From positions 620,001 through 684,000 of the forward strand of contig NZ_JACONV010000001.1 of the NCBI RefSeq assembly GCF_014358015.1: a DNA stretch of 64,000 nt, read 5' to 3'. Numbering within the stretch: position 1 is the first letter of the stretch; every line of letters starts with the position of its first letter. Shown here one piece after another: positions 34,783 to 43,000 of this stretch. The position numbers and the translations under genes were made by a program. This DNA comes from Pseudomonas triticifolii (GTDB lineage Bacteria; Pseudomonadota; Gammaproteobacteria; Pseudomonadales; Pseudomonadaceae). The notes below the pieces were generated by a model, which was not told the origin of the DNA, ran no database searches, and saw only the letters and a program-made list of their open reading frames with translations.

Positions 34783-35169
34783 ATGTCTGCTCGGATTGAC
34801 CCTTTTCGCTTACCCGCCCTTCCCCACTATTTGTCTGGCCTGGTGTTCGCCGACCGGGCGACACTGCAACAGCCTCTGCCGCTCTACACCCTCGTCGGAC
34901 ATTACAACGCCGTGCTTGAATGGTTGTCGCTCGACGACTGTATAGACACGGGCAAAAGCGGAGGCATTACGACTGAAGGGTTCAACGCGTTCTGGATGAT
35001 TGCGCTTGCAGGCGACGTACAGGACGACATCGCGCGTAACACAGCGCCTGACGACGCAAGGGTAAACGGTCGCGGACAGGTTGCAGATTACCTGAACGCG
35101 AGCGAGGCGTATGGCGACTGGGTTTCATCGACCCGCTACACCCCGCTCAGGATTGACGGTGATTATTGA
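34783..35169 (+). CDS. Hypothetical protein (128 residues)
   Basis: No family recognised. A soluble acidic protein with aromatic-rich segments (NAVLEWLSLDDCIDTGKSGG and GFNAFWMIALAGDVQDD) and no signal or membrane span. A GAGG lies nine bases before the ATG, codon use looks normal for the window, and the last seven bases overlap the convergent zinc-binding protein gene. A real gene seems likely but its function is unknown. Confidence 0.6.
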   Translation: MSARIDPFRLPALPHYLSGLVFADRATLQQPLPLYTLVGHYNAVLEWLSLDDCIDTGKSGGITTEGFNAFWMIALAGDVQDDIARNTAPDDARVNGRGQVADYLNASEAYGDWVSSTRYTPLRIDGDY

Positions 35170-36059
35170 TGGTTCTTCATCGCGGCCACCAGGGTGTCCA
35201 CGTTGTAGCGAAACATCTGCGCGTAGGTCGCAGCCGGGCCGTCGGATGGCGACAAAGCCTCGACGTACAATTCACCACCAGGCTGGGCACCACTGGCTTC
35301 GGCAATCTGCTTGACCAGACGCGGGTCACCCGAGTTCTCGAAGAAGTAGGCGCTGACATGCTCGGCCTTGATCTGACGAATCAGTTTCGAAACGTCTGCC
35401 GCCGAGGCTTCCGACTCAGTGGAAAAACCAAGCGGCGACAGGAAAGTTACGCCGTAGGCATCGCCGAAATAGCCGAACGCATCATGCGAGGTGAGGATCT
35501 TGCGGTTGGCCTTTGGAATCGCCTTGATCTGGTCGCGAGCGTACTGATCCAGCGTCTGCAACTGAGCGATGTAGCGGTCACCGTTGGTCTGGTAAACACT
35601 TGCGCCGTCAGGGTCGGCCTTCTTGAGCGCGGTCACGATATTACGCACGTAGATCACGCCATTGGCGGCGCTGTTCCACGCATGGGGATCGGTAATACGC
35701 TTGCCATCCTCGTCCATGCTGCGGGTCTTGATGCCATTGGACAGCACCACCGGCTGGCCTTTGTAGCCCGATGCCTTGATAAGGCGGTCCATCCAGCCTT
35801 CCAGATGCAGGCCGCTGACGAAGGTGAGGTCTGCGTTCCTCAGCGCCTGTGCATCAGTCGGCGTGGGCTCGTAGACGTGCGGATCGCCGTTGGGGCCAAT
35901 CAGCGATTTGACATGCACCCGATCCCCGCCCACGGTGCTGACCATGTCGGCGATCACGGTAAAGGACGCGACCGCTTCAAGCGGCTTGGCCTGGGCGATG
36001 GATGCAAAGGCCGACAACGCCAGCGCAGCCATTGAACTCAATAACATCAATCGTTTCAT
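35163..36059 (-). CDS. Zinc (or manganese) ABC transporter substrate-binding protein (AztC/ZnuA-like)
   Basis: 298 residues. Signal peptide ends near FASIAQAKP. Cluster A-I metal-binding protein: probable ligands are histidines in GDPHVYEPTPTD, DPHAWNS and LTSHDAFGYFGDAYG, plus a C-terminal aspartate/glutamate region (ALSPSDGPA). Histidine in the third position (TSHDAF) is the zinc pattern; manganese proteins usually have glutamate there. There is no His-rich loop, as in AztC and unlike classical ZnuA. Last gene of the importer operon, 12 bases after the permease, with an AAAGG ribosome site. Confidence 0.87.
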   Translation of the reverse strand: MKRLMLLSSMAALALSAFASIAQAKPLEAVASFTVIADMVSTVGGDRVHVKSLIGPNGDPHVYEPTPTDAQALRNADLTFVSGLHLEGWMDRLIKASGYKGQPVVLSNGIKTRSMDEDGKRITDPHAWNSAANGVIYVRNIVTALKKADPDGASVYQTNGDRYIAQLQTLDQYARDQIKAIPKANRKILTSHDAFGYFGDAYGVTFLSPLGFSTESEASAADVSKLIRQIKAEHVSAYFFENSGDPRLVKQIAEASGAQPGGELYVEALSPSDGPAATYAQMFRYNVDTLVAAMKNHQ

Positions 36060-36071
36060 GACATACCTTTT

Positions 36072-36941
36072 TCAGTGAGCCAGGTGAGGTTTGGGAAACA
36101 GTCGGCGCAGGATGCCCGTACGCCCGAACAGCAGGGAAAACACGTAGAACGCACTGGCGGTCAGAACAATGGCTGGCCCCGAGGCGACGCCGAAGTGGTA
36201 GGACACGATCAAGCCGATCAGGCCCGCCAGGGTGGCCAGCAGGGTCGAGATCAGCATCAGCGCGCTCAATGAACTGGCCCAGAAACGCGCCGCCGTCGCT
36301 GGCAGCATCATCATGCCGACGGCCATCAAGGTGCCCAGCGCCTGAAAACCCGCCACCAGGTTCAACACCACCAGCAACAGAAAAAGCACGTGATAAAGCG
36401 AGCCGCGTCCACCGACGGCACGCAGAAAACCCGGATCGAAGCATTCGAGCACCAGCGGCCGATAGATCACAGCCAGCAGTATCAAGGTGAACGAAGCGAT
36501 ACCGCCGACCATATAGATAGAGGCGCTGTCGATGGCCAGGATGGTGCCAAACAGCACGTGCAGCAGGTCGACGCTTGAGCCATGCAGCGAAACGATCAAC
36601 ACGCCGGCCGCCAGGGAGGTCAGGTAGAAGCTGGCAAAACTGGCGTCTTCGCGCAGAGCCGTGAGTCGGCTGACCAGACCAGACAGCAAAGCCACCGCCA
36701 GCCCCGCGATCAGACCGCCAAAGCCCATGGCAGGCAGTGAAAGGCCCGCCACCATGAAACCGACAGCGGCGCCCGGCAGCACTGCGTGGCTCATGGCATC
36801 ACCCACCAGGCTCATGCGCCGCAGCATCAGCAACACGCCGACCGGACCGGAGCCAATGCCCAGCGCAAGACAGGCCACCAGCGCGCGGCGCATGAAGCCA
36901 AATTCGACGAAGGGCTCAATGATGAGGGTGTAGAGCATCAT
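36072..36941 (-). CDS. Metal ABC transporter permease (ZnuB/AztB family)
   Basis: 289 residues from the ATG at 36941, overlapping the ATPase stop by four bases. Eight or so predicted membrane spans, with family segments SLVGDAMSHAVLPGAAVGFM and GTLMAVGMMMLPATAARFWA. It forms the channel for zinc or manganese. Ribosome site GGAGG at nine bases. Confidence 0.9.
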   Translation of the reverse strand: MMLYTLIIEPFVEFGFMRRALVACLALGIGSGPVGVLLMLRRMSLVGDAMSHAVLPGAAVGFMVAGLSLPAMGFGGLIAGLAVALLSGLVSRLTALREDASFASFYLTSLAAGVLIVSLHGSSVDLLHVLFGTILAIDSASIYMVGGIASFTLILLAVIYRPLVLECFDPGFLRAVGGRGSLYHVLFLLLVVLNLVAGFQALGTLMAVGMMMLPATAARFWASSLSALMLISTLLATLAGLIGLIVSYHFGVASGPAIVLTASAFYVFSLLFGRTGILRRLFPKPHLAH

Positions 36942-37687
36942 GACCGCTCCTCCCCGGCGTCGCACATTGATTCATCGACGCTCCAGTACTCCGCCATGTT
37001 GCGCGCCTTGCGCAGGTTGGCGACGCTCAGCACCTCGCAGGTCTCGCCCCAGGCGATGGCTTCGCGGGCCATCAACAAGGTCTGCGGAAAATGCTGACGC
37101 ACCTGATCAATGTCATGAAGTACCGCGATCACGGTCCGCCCCTGGCCGTGCCAGACACGCACCAGCTCCAGCAGATCGCGGGTGGTGCGCGCATCGATGG
37201 CGGTGAACGGCTCGTCGAGCAGAATCACCGACGCATCCTGAAGCAGCAGCCGCGCAAACAGCACCCGCTGGAACTGCCCGGACGACAACGAGCCGATGCT
37301 GCGCGCTTCGAAACCTTCCAGCCCGACCGTCAGCAGCGCCTGCCGAGTGAGGTCGGCATGCTTGCGCGTCAGACTGCGAAACGGCCCGATGCTGTGCCAG
37401 GCACCCATAGCCACCGTGTCGGCAACGCTAAGCGGAAAACTACGGTCGATTTCGGCGGCTTGGGGCAGATAGCCAATGGTACGGGTCGCCAGACGCCCAC
37501 GATCAACACGGCCCTGCGCAGGTTTCATGGTCCCGGCAATGGCCTTGATCAAAGTGGATTTGCCTGCACCATTGGGGCCGACAATGGCGGTCAGACTCCC
37601 GGCTTCGAACCGCCCGCTGATGTGATGCACGGCAGGACGGCGCTCATAGGCGACCGTGAGGTTTTCCAGCGCAATGGTGGCGCTCAC
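36938..37687 (-). CDS. Metal ABC transporter ATP-binding protein (ZnuC/AztA family)
   Basis: 249 residues from the GTG at 37687. Walker A GPNGAGKSTLIK, signature LSSGQFQRVLFARLLL, Walker B VILLDEPFTAID and H-loop VLHDIDQVRQHF. The frame stays open to 37867, but those codons overlap a better-supported small protein in another frame, and the GTG has GGTGG seven bases upstream. The GTGA overlap with that small gene couples their translation. Drives zinc uptake. Confidence 0.9.
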   Translation of the reverse strand: MSATIALENLTVAYERRPAVHHISGRFEAGSLTAIVGPNGAGKSTLIKAIAGTMKPAQGRVDRGRLATRTIGYLPQAAEIDRSFPLSVADTVAMGAWHSIGPFRSLTRKHADLTRQALLTVGLEGFEARSIGSLSSGQFQRVLFARLLLQDASVILLDEPFTAIDARTTRDLLELVRVWHGQGRTVIAVLHDIDQVRQHFPQTLLMAREAIAWGETCEVLSVANLRKARNMAEYWSVDESMCDAGEERS

Positions 37688-37815
37688 GGAATGTCCACCG
37701 ACCAGGCGATGGCCAGCCACAGCAAGGCGAGCACGAACAGGCAGAACACGATCCGTTTCCAGGCTGACTGGGCCAGAACCGAGCGTGCGATTGAAGGAGG
37801 CTGGGATGTCTTCAC
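37684..37815 (-). CDS. 43-residue single-span membrane protein, first gene of the zinc importer operon
   Basis: A small open frame beginning with GTG and ending in a TGA that overlaps the ATPase GTG as GTGA. The first ~20 residues are polar and positively charged (VKTSQPPSIARSVLAQSAWK), followed by one hydrophobic helix (IVFCLFVLALLWLAIAWSV) and a short tail DIP. It would be an inner-membrane protein. AGGTT lies eight bases before the start. Its position right behind two Zur-like boxes and its coupling to the ATPase suggest it is an accessory part or regulator of the importer. No family was recognised. Confidence 0.68.
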   Translation of the reverse strand: MKTSQPPSIARSVLAQSAWKRIVFCLFVLALLWLAIAWSVDIP

Positions 37816-37838
37816 AAAAAATCAACCTGAAACTATTC

Positions 37839-37882
37839 GTTACAGTATTACATAGCCCTCGACGCAATCGTTATAAAATAAC
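37839..37882 (-). promoter_or_regulatory. Two Zur-box-like sites before the zinc importer operon
   Basis: GTTATAAAATAAC (37870-37882) has perfect 5-base arms and matches the GTTAT-N3-ATAAC core of Zur boxes. A second, weaker copy GTTACAGTATTAC (37839-37851; eight of ten core positions) is centred 31 bases away, about three helical turns. Both are just upstream of the small membrane protein start, so zinc-bound Zur probably represses the operon. Confidence 0.65.
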
Positions 37883-37970
37883 ATTTACATTTGCCATCAT
37901 GGGTCAGATTCAGATCGACCTTCGGTCTGCTTGCTGTCCAGTGACTTGAGAGTTGACCTGCAACCCGATA

Positions 37971-37986
37971 CTGTACATGCAAACAG
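37971..37986 (+). promoter_or_regulatory. LexA (SOS) box upstream of the radical SAM gene
   Basis: CTGTACATGCAAACAG fits the CTGT-N8-ACAG LexA consensus exactly and ends 14 bases before the radical SAM start codon. A TTGACC (37953-37958) upstream could be the -35 element, placing the box over the -10 region, where LexA would block transcription. Confidence 0.7.
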
Positions 37987-38000
37987 TAAAGAGGTATTCC

Positions 38001-39221
38001 ATGCAGCTCATCGACAAGCTCAGCATTCTGGCGGACGCCGCCAAGTACGATGCGTCATGCGCGAGCAGCGGAGCACCCAAACGCAGTTCGCAGGATAAAT
38101 CCGGCCTCGGCTCCACCAATGGCATGGGTATTTGCCACAGCTACACGCCTGACGGGCGTTGTGTTTCGCTGCTGAAGATTCTGCTCACCAACTTCTGCCT
38201 GTACGACTGCCAATACTGCGTCAATCGCCGCTCCAGTGATGTGCCCCGCGCCCGCTTCACCCCTGAGGAAGTGGTCACCCTGACGCTGGACTTCTATCGC
38301 CGCAATTGCGTCAGTGGGCTGTTCCTCAGCTCCGGCATCATTCGTTCGGCGGACTACACCATGGAACAACTGGTCGAGGTCGCCCGCCTGCTGCGCGAAG
38401 TTCACGAATTCAGGGGTTACATCCACCTCAAGACCATTCCCGACGCCGATCCCGCACTGATCGCCCAGGCCGGTCGCTACGCCGATCGTCTGAGCGTGAA
38501 TATCGAGCTGCCGACCGACCTGAGCCTGCAGACGCTCGCACCGGAAAAGGACGTCGCCTCGATCAAGCGTTCCATGCAGACGATCTATACCGGCGAGCAG
38601 ACCGTGCGTAACGAACCGCGCGCGCCGAAGTTCGCACCTGCCGGGCAGAGCACGCAGATGATCGTGGGTGCCGATGCGACGGACGACAGCACCATCCTGC
38701 ACAGTGCCCAATCGCTGTACAGCAACTTCAAACTGCGCCGGGTCTATTACTCGGCGTTCAGCCCGATTCCCAACAGCCCGAACAGTGTGCCGTTGGCCGC
38801 TCCGCCGTTGATGCGTGAGCACCGGTTGTATCAGGCGGACTTTCTGCTGCGCGGCTATGGTTTTACAGCGGGCGAATTGCTTAATGGCCCGGGTGATCTG
38901 GCGCTGGATATAGACCCGAAACTGGCCTGGGCGCTGGGCAACCGACAAGTGTTCCCGCTGGATCTCAACAACGCCGACCCGGCGCTGATCGCACGCGTAC
39001 CCGGTATTGGCATTCGCACGACACAGCGACTCGTGGAGCTGCGTCGGCAACGGCGCATCCGCTATGAAGACCTGACCCGCATGCGCTGTGTGCTGGCCAA
39101 GGCCAAGCCATTCATCATCACCAGTGACTACCACCCGCCTCAGGCAGAGACCACCAGCGAGCTCCTGCATCATCAGTTGCGTGATCGGCCGCAGCCCCAG
39201 CAGATGGGGTTGTGGGGATGA
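38001..39221 (+). CDS. Radical SAM protein, putative DNA modification/repair (partner of DUF4130 protein)
   Basis: 406 residues. The radical SAM cluster motif C-x3-C-x2-C is at C66, C70 and C73 (NFCLYDCQYCVNRR), within a TIM-barrel domain. The C-terminal ~100 residues contain a helix-hairpin-helix pair (NADPALIARVPGIGIRTTQR, then YEDLTRMR), a non-specific DNA-binding element. This architecture corresponds to the family annotated as putative DNA modification/repair radical SAM proteins, always paired with a DUF4130 protein. The ATG at 38001 has AAAGAGG upstream; an earlier frame start would lie across the LexA box. Overlaps the next gene by ATGA. Confidence 0.9.
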   Translation: MQLIDKLSILADAAKYDASCASSGAPKRSSQDKSGLGSTNGMGICHSYTPDGRCVSLLKILLTNFCLYDCQYCVNRRSSDVPRARFTPEEVVTLTLDFYRRNCVSGLFLSSGIIRSADYTMEQLVEVARLLREVHEFRGYIHLKTIPDADPALIAQAGRYADRLSVNIELPTDLSLQTLAPEKDVASIKRSMQTIYTGEQTVRNEPRAPKFAPAGQSTQMIVGADATDDSTILHSAQSLYSNFKLRRVYYSAFSPIPNSPNSVPLAAPPLMREHRLYQADFLLRGYGFTAGELLNGPGDLALDIDPKLAWALGNRQVFPLDLNNADPALIARVPGIGIRTTQRLVELRRQRRIRYEDLTRMRCVLAKAKPFIITSDYHPPQAETTSELLHHQLRDRPQPQQMGLWG

Positions 39222-40057
39222 TCTGCCTGGATTGCGATGACCTGTTCGACACCTGGCGGCAGCAGGCGCGATGGCTGTTGAGTCATGGAATAGACCCCAG
39301 CCGTGTCAGCTGGAAGTCGCCCGATGCCGCGGACCTGTTTGGCAGCGACGAAGAGTGTCCGAGCCAGCAAGGCCCTTTTCAGGCGCGCGTTCCGCTTGAG
39401 CTGCTGCACCTGCTGGAAAGCGCCTCACGCTATCGTGGCGAACAACGCTGGAGCCTGCTGTATGAGGTTTTATGGCGCGTCAGTCACGGCGACCGCACGG
39501 CAATGATGGCGGGCGACAAGCTGGGCAGTGAATTGCATCGGCGACTCAAGTCCATCAGCCGAGAAGCACATCACCTGCATGCCTTTCTGCGCTTCGTGGC
39601 GCTGCCTGCGCCTGAGCAGGAGGATCAACTGATGCGACCGGAGTACGTGGCCTGGCATGAACCGGCACACGACATCCTGCACAGCGCCAGTGAACACTTC
39701 ATTGGCCGCATGGGTCAGCACCGCTGGATGATCGCAACACCGCAGGACGGGGTTTACTACGATGGCAAACAACTGATTCACGAGCGCCGCTGCCCTGAAG
39801 CCTGGAAGACGATGGCGCGACAGGTCGATGACCCGCATGGCGAACTGTGGCTGACCTATTACAGCCACATCTTCAACCCGGCAAGGCTCAATCCCAAGGT
39901 CATGGAGGGTCACTTTCCCTCACGTTTCTGGAAGAATCTGCCAGAGGGTCCTCTGATTCCGGCGCTGATCACCCAGGCCCGAACCGGCAAACAGCGCGAC
40001 GGTCAGGCCAACGACATTGCCGCCCGACGCGGCAAGAAGATTGCACATCGGGATTGA
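39218..40057 (+). CDS. DUF4130 family protein, probable DNA metabolism partner of the radical SAM protein
   Basis: 279 residues. Conserved features of the DUF4130/SAM-linked family: GDKLGSELHRRLKSISREAH, HLHAFLRFVALP, HDILHSASEHFIGRMG and HGELWLTYYSHIFNPARLN, ending FPSRFWKNLPEGPLIPALI. In some bacteria this region is fused to a uracil-DNA-glycosylase-like domain, but here the protein ends after a short basic tail (AARRGKKIAHRD), so no glycosylase part is present. The ATG overlaps the radical SAM stop by four bases, giving a two-gene SOS-type operon. Confidence 0.87.
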   Translation: MICLDCDDLFDTWRQQARWLLSHGIDPSRVSWKSPDAADLFGSDEECPSQQGPFQARVPLELLHLLESASRYRGEQRWSLLYEVLWRVSHGDRTAMMAGDKLGSELHRRLKSISREAHHLHAFLRFVALPAPEQEDQLMRPEYVAWHEPAHDILHSASEHFIGRMGQHRWMIATPQDGVYYDGKQLIHERRCPEAWKTMARQVDDPHGELWLTYYSHIFNPARLNPKVMEGHFPSRFWKNLPEGPLIPALITQARTGKQRDGQANDIAARRGKKIAHRD

Positions 40058-40097
40058 ACACCAGTCGTGGGAGCGGACCGGGCGGCGCTCGGTTTGC

Positions 40098-40324
40098 CCG
40101 CGAAGGGGTTGGTACATTCAGTCGAAATATTGCGCCTGAAAGTCAGTCTTCGTGGACAAGTCCACTCTCACGGATTGAAAACCGGTTTCAGTCAGTGGGA
40201 CTTGTCCGCGAAGGGGTTGGTACATTCAGTCGAAATTTTGCGCCTGAAAGTCAGTCTTCGTGGACAAGTCCACTCCCACGGATTGAAAACCGGTTTCAGT
40301 CAGTGGGCCTTGTCCGCGAAGGGG
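40098..40324 (+). repeat. 108-bp tandem direct repeat of REP-like sequence
   Basis: Two consecutive 108-base units (40098-40205 and 40206-40313) differ at only about three positions, and a third copy starts (CCGCGAAGGGG, 40314-40324) before diverging. Each unit contains an inverted GGACAAGTCCAC / GTGGG.CTTGTCC element like the REP at 9235-9324; another half element is at 40371-40390. The whole gap 40058-40480 holds no gene. It separates the DUF4130 gene from a convergent PhzF gene. Confidence 0.88.
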
Positions 40325-40480
40325 CCAGCTCACCCAGTTTCATCAATGGGTTAGACGCCGTTCGAGACCTCGTGGGAGCGGACTTGTCCGCAAATACCGT
40401 CTTCCAGTCCCTGAATATTTGTCGGATGTACCTGCCTCTTCACGAACACCCGCACCGATACCTGCCGGTTCAAGGTTTTT

Positions 40481-41323
40481 TCAAATCGAAACCCGCCCGT
40501 CAATGCACGTCACCGTTGCGCCGCCTACCCACACGTCGCCACCTACGCGTTTGACGTGCACCCGCCCCTTACGGCCAATCGCAGCACCCTGACTGGCGAC
40601 ATAACTGTCCGCCGCAAGCCCGTCCTCCAGTACCCAAAGCGCAATACCGGCGTTGAGGCTGCCCGTCACCGGATCTTCGGCCATACCGTCTCCAGGCACG
40701 AAGGCGCGCACTTCAAACTGGGCTTCGTCACCCTCCGTTGCCGGATTCCAGGGAGCGAACGCCCCGATCTTCAGCCCTTCAAGCTTTACATTATCCGGCT
40801 GTAACCCAAGCACATCGGCACGACTGGCCAACCTGACTACCAGCCAACCCGGACCGTTATCGGCCCAGCGCGCCTCCAGGATCGCGCCTTTATCAAGGCC
40901 GAAGCCATCACGGACGCGTTCGACCAGATCGGTTTCCACAGGGCCGGAACGCAACAATGGCGGTGCGGTAAATGCCAATTGCTGGCCGTCGCGACGGATC
41001 CTGATCAGGCCGACGCCACACTCTTGAACGATTTCTTCGCCTTGAGCAACACCCCCGTTCTCCAGCCACGCATGGCAACTGCCCAAGGTCGGATGGCCTG
41101 CGAATGGCAGCTCATCGAGCGTGGTAAAGATGCGCACGCGATAATCGGCGCGTGGATCGGTGGGTTTGAGCACAAACGTGGTTTCGCTCAGGTTCGTCCA
41201 GCGAGCGAAGGCTGCCATCTGCTCGTCACTCAAACCGTCCGCACCGAGCACCACGGCCAACGGGTTGCCGAGCAGCGGTTGATCACTGAAAACGTCAACC
41301 TGCTTGAAAATGAACGACGGCAT
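40481..41323 (-). CDS. PhzF family isomerase-like protein
   Basis: 280 residues. Begins FIFKQVDVFSDQPLLGNPLAVV and carries the catalytic glutamate in NLSETTFVL (about residue 46), the conserved DELPFAGHPTLGS, and the second-half GDGMAEDPVTGSLNAGIALW. PhzF-fold proteins are isomerases; outside phenazine clusters their substrates are mostly unknown. No phenazine genes are nearby, so a general metabolic role is likely. Good AAGGAATC ribosome site. Confidence 0.9.
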   Translation of the reverse strand: MPSFIFKQVDVFSDQPLLGNPLAVVLGADGLSDEQMAAFARWTNLSETTFVLKPTDPRADYRVRIFTTLDELPFAGHPTLGSCHAWLENGGVAQGEEIVQECGVGLIRIRRDGQQLAFTAPPLLRSGPVETDLVERVRDGFGLDKGAILEARWADNGPGWLVVRLASRADVLGLQPDNVKLEGLKIGAFAPWNPATEGDEAQFEVRAFVPGDGMAEDPVTGSLNAGIALWVLEDGLAADSYVASQGAAIGRKGRVHVKRVGGDVWVGGATVTCIDGRVSI

Positions 41324-41491
41324 GCGTGTAGATTCCTTTCCGAGAGTGAGCCGCAGAGGTTGCCACGCAGGTCCGGCCGGAGCAATCAGGTGTTACGCAT
41401 TAATGCACACCAGCTGTACCGCAGCGTCGGCGAGCTTCTCCGTTAACGTTGACTCAAGGAAGTCACCTCAAGCCGATCAAGGAACCCTGGG

Positions 41492-42118
41492 ATGCCGGAT
41501 CTCCAAACCATCACCGTTTTCAGCGCAGCGATCATCCTGTTGCTGCTTTCTCCCGGGCCGAACATGGCGTTTGCGCTGAGCCACGCCATGGCCTATGGCT
41601 GGCGTGGAGCCCTGGCCGTGGCGCTGGGCATTGCGTTGGCGGACAGCGTGCTAACGCTGCTCACCGCCACCGGGGTTTCAGGGCTGGTGGCGGCCTGGCC
41701 GCCCTCGTTCGACATCATTCGTTACTGCGGTGCCGCCTACCTGCTGTGGATGGCCTACAAGACGCTGCGAAACGGCAGACTGACCCAAGGCACGGCCAGA
41801 CAGGACGTTTCGATGAAGGTCGTGTTCTGGCACGCCACGCTCAATAGCCTGCTCAACCCCAAGGCGCTGCTGTTCTTCATCGTGTTCCTGCCACAGTTCG
41901 TCAAACCGGAGGCAGGCTCAATCGCGCAGCAATTGCTGATTCTCGGCGTCTGGCTGACCTTCCTGGCACTGATCTTTCATGTGCTGCTGGGGGTGTTTGC
42001 GCATTCGTTTGGCCGGCTTTTCTCTGCCAATCGGCGCTTCCCGAAGCTGCAGTCCGGTTTGCTGGCTGGCGTGCTGACCTTGCTGGCCGTGCGTTTGATG
42101 GTAATGTCCCGCCCATGA
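41492..42118 (+). CDS. LysE/RhtB family amino-acid exporter
   Basis: 208 residues with about six membrane spans. The N-terminus LLLLSPGPNMAFALSHAMAYGWRGAL carries the family's SPGPN signature, here written in part, and LLNPKALLFFIVFLPQFV is the second conserved block. It would export amino acids or homoserine lactones. AAGGA precedes the ATG. Twenty-four bases upstream of the sirtuin gene and perhaps co-transcribed with it. Confidence 0.9.
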   Translation: MPDLQTITVFSAAIILLLLSPGPNMAFALSHAMAYGWRGALAVALGIALADSVLTLLTATGVSGLVAAWPPSFDIIRYCGAAYLLWMAYKTLRNGRLTQGTARQDVSMKVVFWHATLNSLLNPKALLFFIVFLPQFVKPEAGSIAQQLLILGVWLTFLALIFHVLLGVFAHSFGRLFSANRRFPKLQSGLLAGVLTLLAVRLMVMSRP

Positions 42119-42142
42119 TCTGCCGACCATCCGAGGTTTGAA

Positions 42143-42988
42143 ATGCTGGACTGCCCTGCCCGCGAACAGCTCGATGTCCTTGCACGACACATGGCCGAGC
42201 GGCCGTTTCTGGTGATCACAGGGGCAGGCATCAGCACTGCGTCCGGCATTCCCGACTACCGGGACAAGGAAGGCGTGCGGCGCGGCAAGCAGCCGATGAT
42301 GTATCAGGAATTCGTCAATAACCCGGCAGCGCGCCAACGCTATTGGGCGCGCGCCATGCTGGGCTGGCCGAGAATTCGTGCGGCGCAGCCCAATGCTGCG
42401 CACCTGGCATTGGCCCACCTGCAAAACGATGATGCCATCACTGGCCTGATCACCCAGAACGTCGACGCGCTGCACAGTCAGGCGGGTAGCCATGACGTCA
42501 TCGAGTTGCACGGCAGCCTGCATCGCGTGCTGTGCCTGGATTGCCAGCAACGTCATGATCGGGCTGCCATTCAAGAACTGATGCTGGAACACAATCCCTA
42601 CCTGCTCGGCGTGCATGCCATTCAGGCCCCCGACGGCGACACACTGCTGGACCCTGCCTTCGAGGCCGGCTTCAAAGTACCAGGTTGCCCGCACTGCGAG
42701 GGCAACCGCCTAAAGCCCGACGTGGTGTTCTTCGGCGAGAACGTCGCTGCGCCGACCGCCGCAAAAGCCATGCTCAACGCCGAACAGGCCGAGGGCTTGC
42801 TGGTGGTAGGCACCTCGCTGATGGCCTGGTCAGCCTTCCGTTTGTGCAAGGCCATGGCCGAACAGGGTAAACCGGTCATTGCCATCAACCACGGCAAGAC
42901 CAGCGCCGACGAGCTGCTGGACATGAAAATCGAAGCGTCGTGCGAGCAATGGCTGCCACGACTGGCTGAGCAACTGACGCCGCGTTGA
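42143..42988 (+). CDS. Sir2 family NAD-dependent protein deacylase
   Basis: 281 residues. NAD-binding motif ITGAGISTASGIPDYRD, QNVDALHSQAG, the catalytic histidine in ELHGSLHRVLCLDC and zinc cysteines C-x2-C (CLDC and CPHC), then PDVVFFGENV and VVGTSLMAWSAFRL. It removes acetyl or other acyl groups from lysines using NAD. The spacing of the second zinc pair is longer than in CobB, as in several pseudomonad sirtuins. GAGGTT ribosome site. Confidence 0.92.
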   Translation: MLDCPAREQLDVLARHMAERPFLVITGAGISTASGIPDYRDKEGVRRGKQPMMYQEFVNNPAARQRYWARAMLGWPRIRAAQPNAAHLALAHLQNDDAITGLITQNVDALHSQAGSHDVIELHGSLHRVLCLDCQQRHDRAAIQELMLEHNPYLLGVHAIQAPDGDTLLDPAFEAGFKVPGCPHCEGNRLKPDVVFFGENVAAPTAAKAMLNAEQAEGLLVVGTSLMAWSAFRLCKAMAEQGKPVIAINHGKTSADELLDMKIEASCEQWLPRLAEQLTPR

Positions 42989-43000
42989 TCACATCACCCG

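Noticed and set aside
40098..40324. CRISPR array
   Set aside because: The repeats are long (108 bp), directly adjacent and without spacers; no cas genes nearby.
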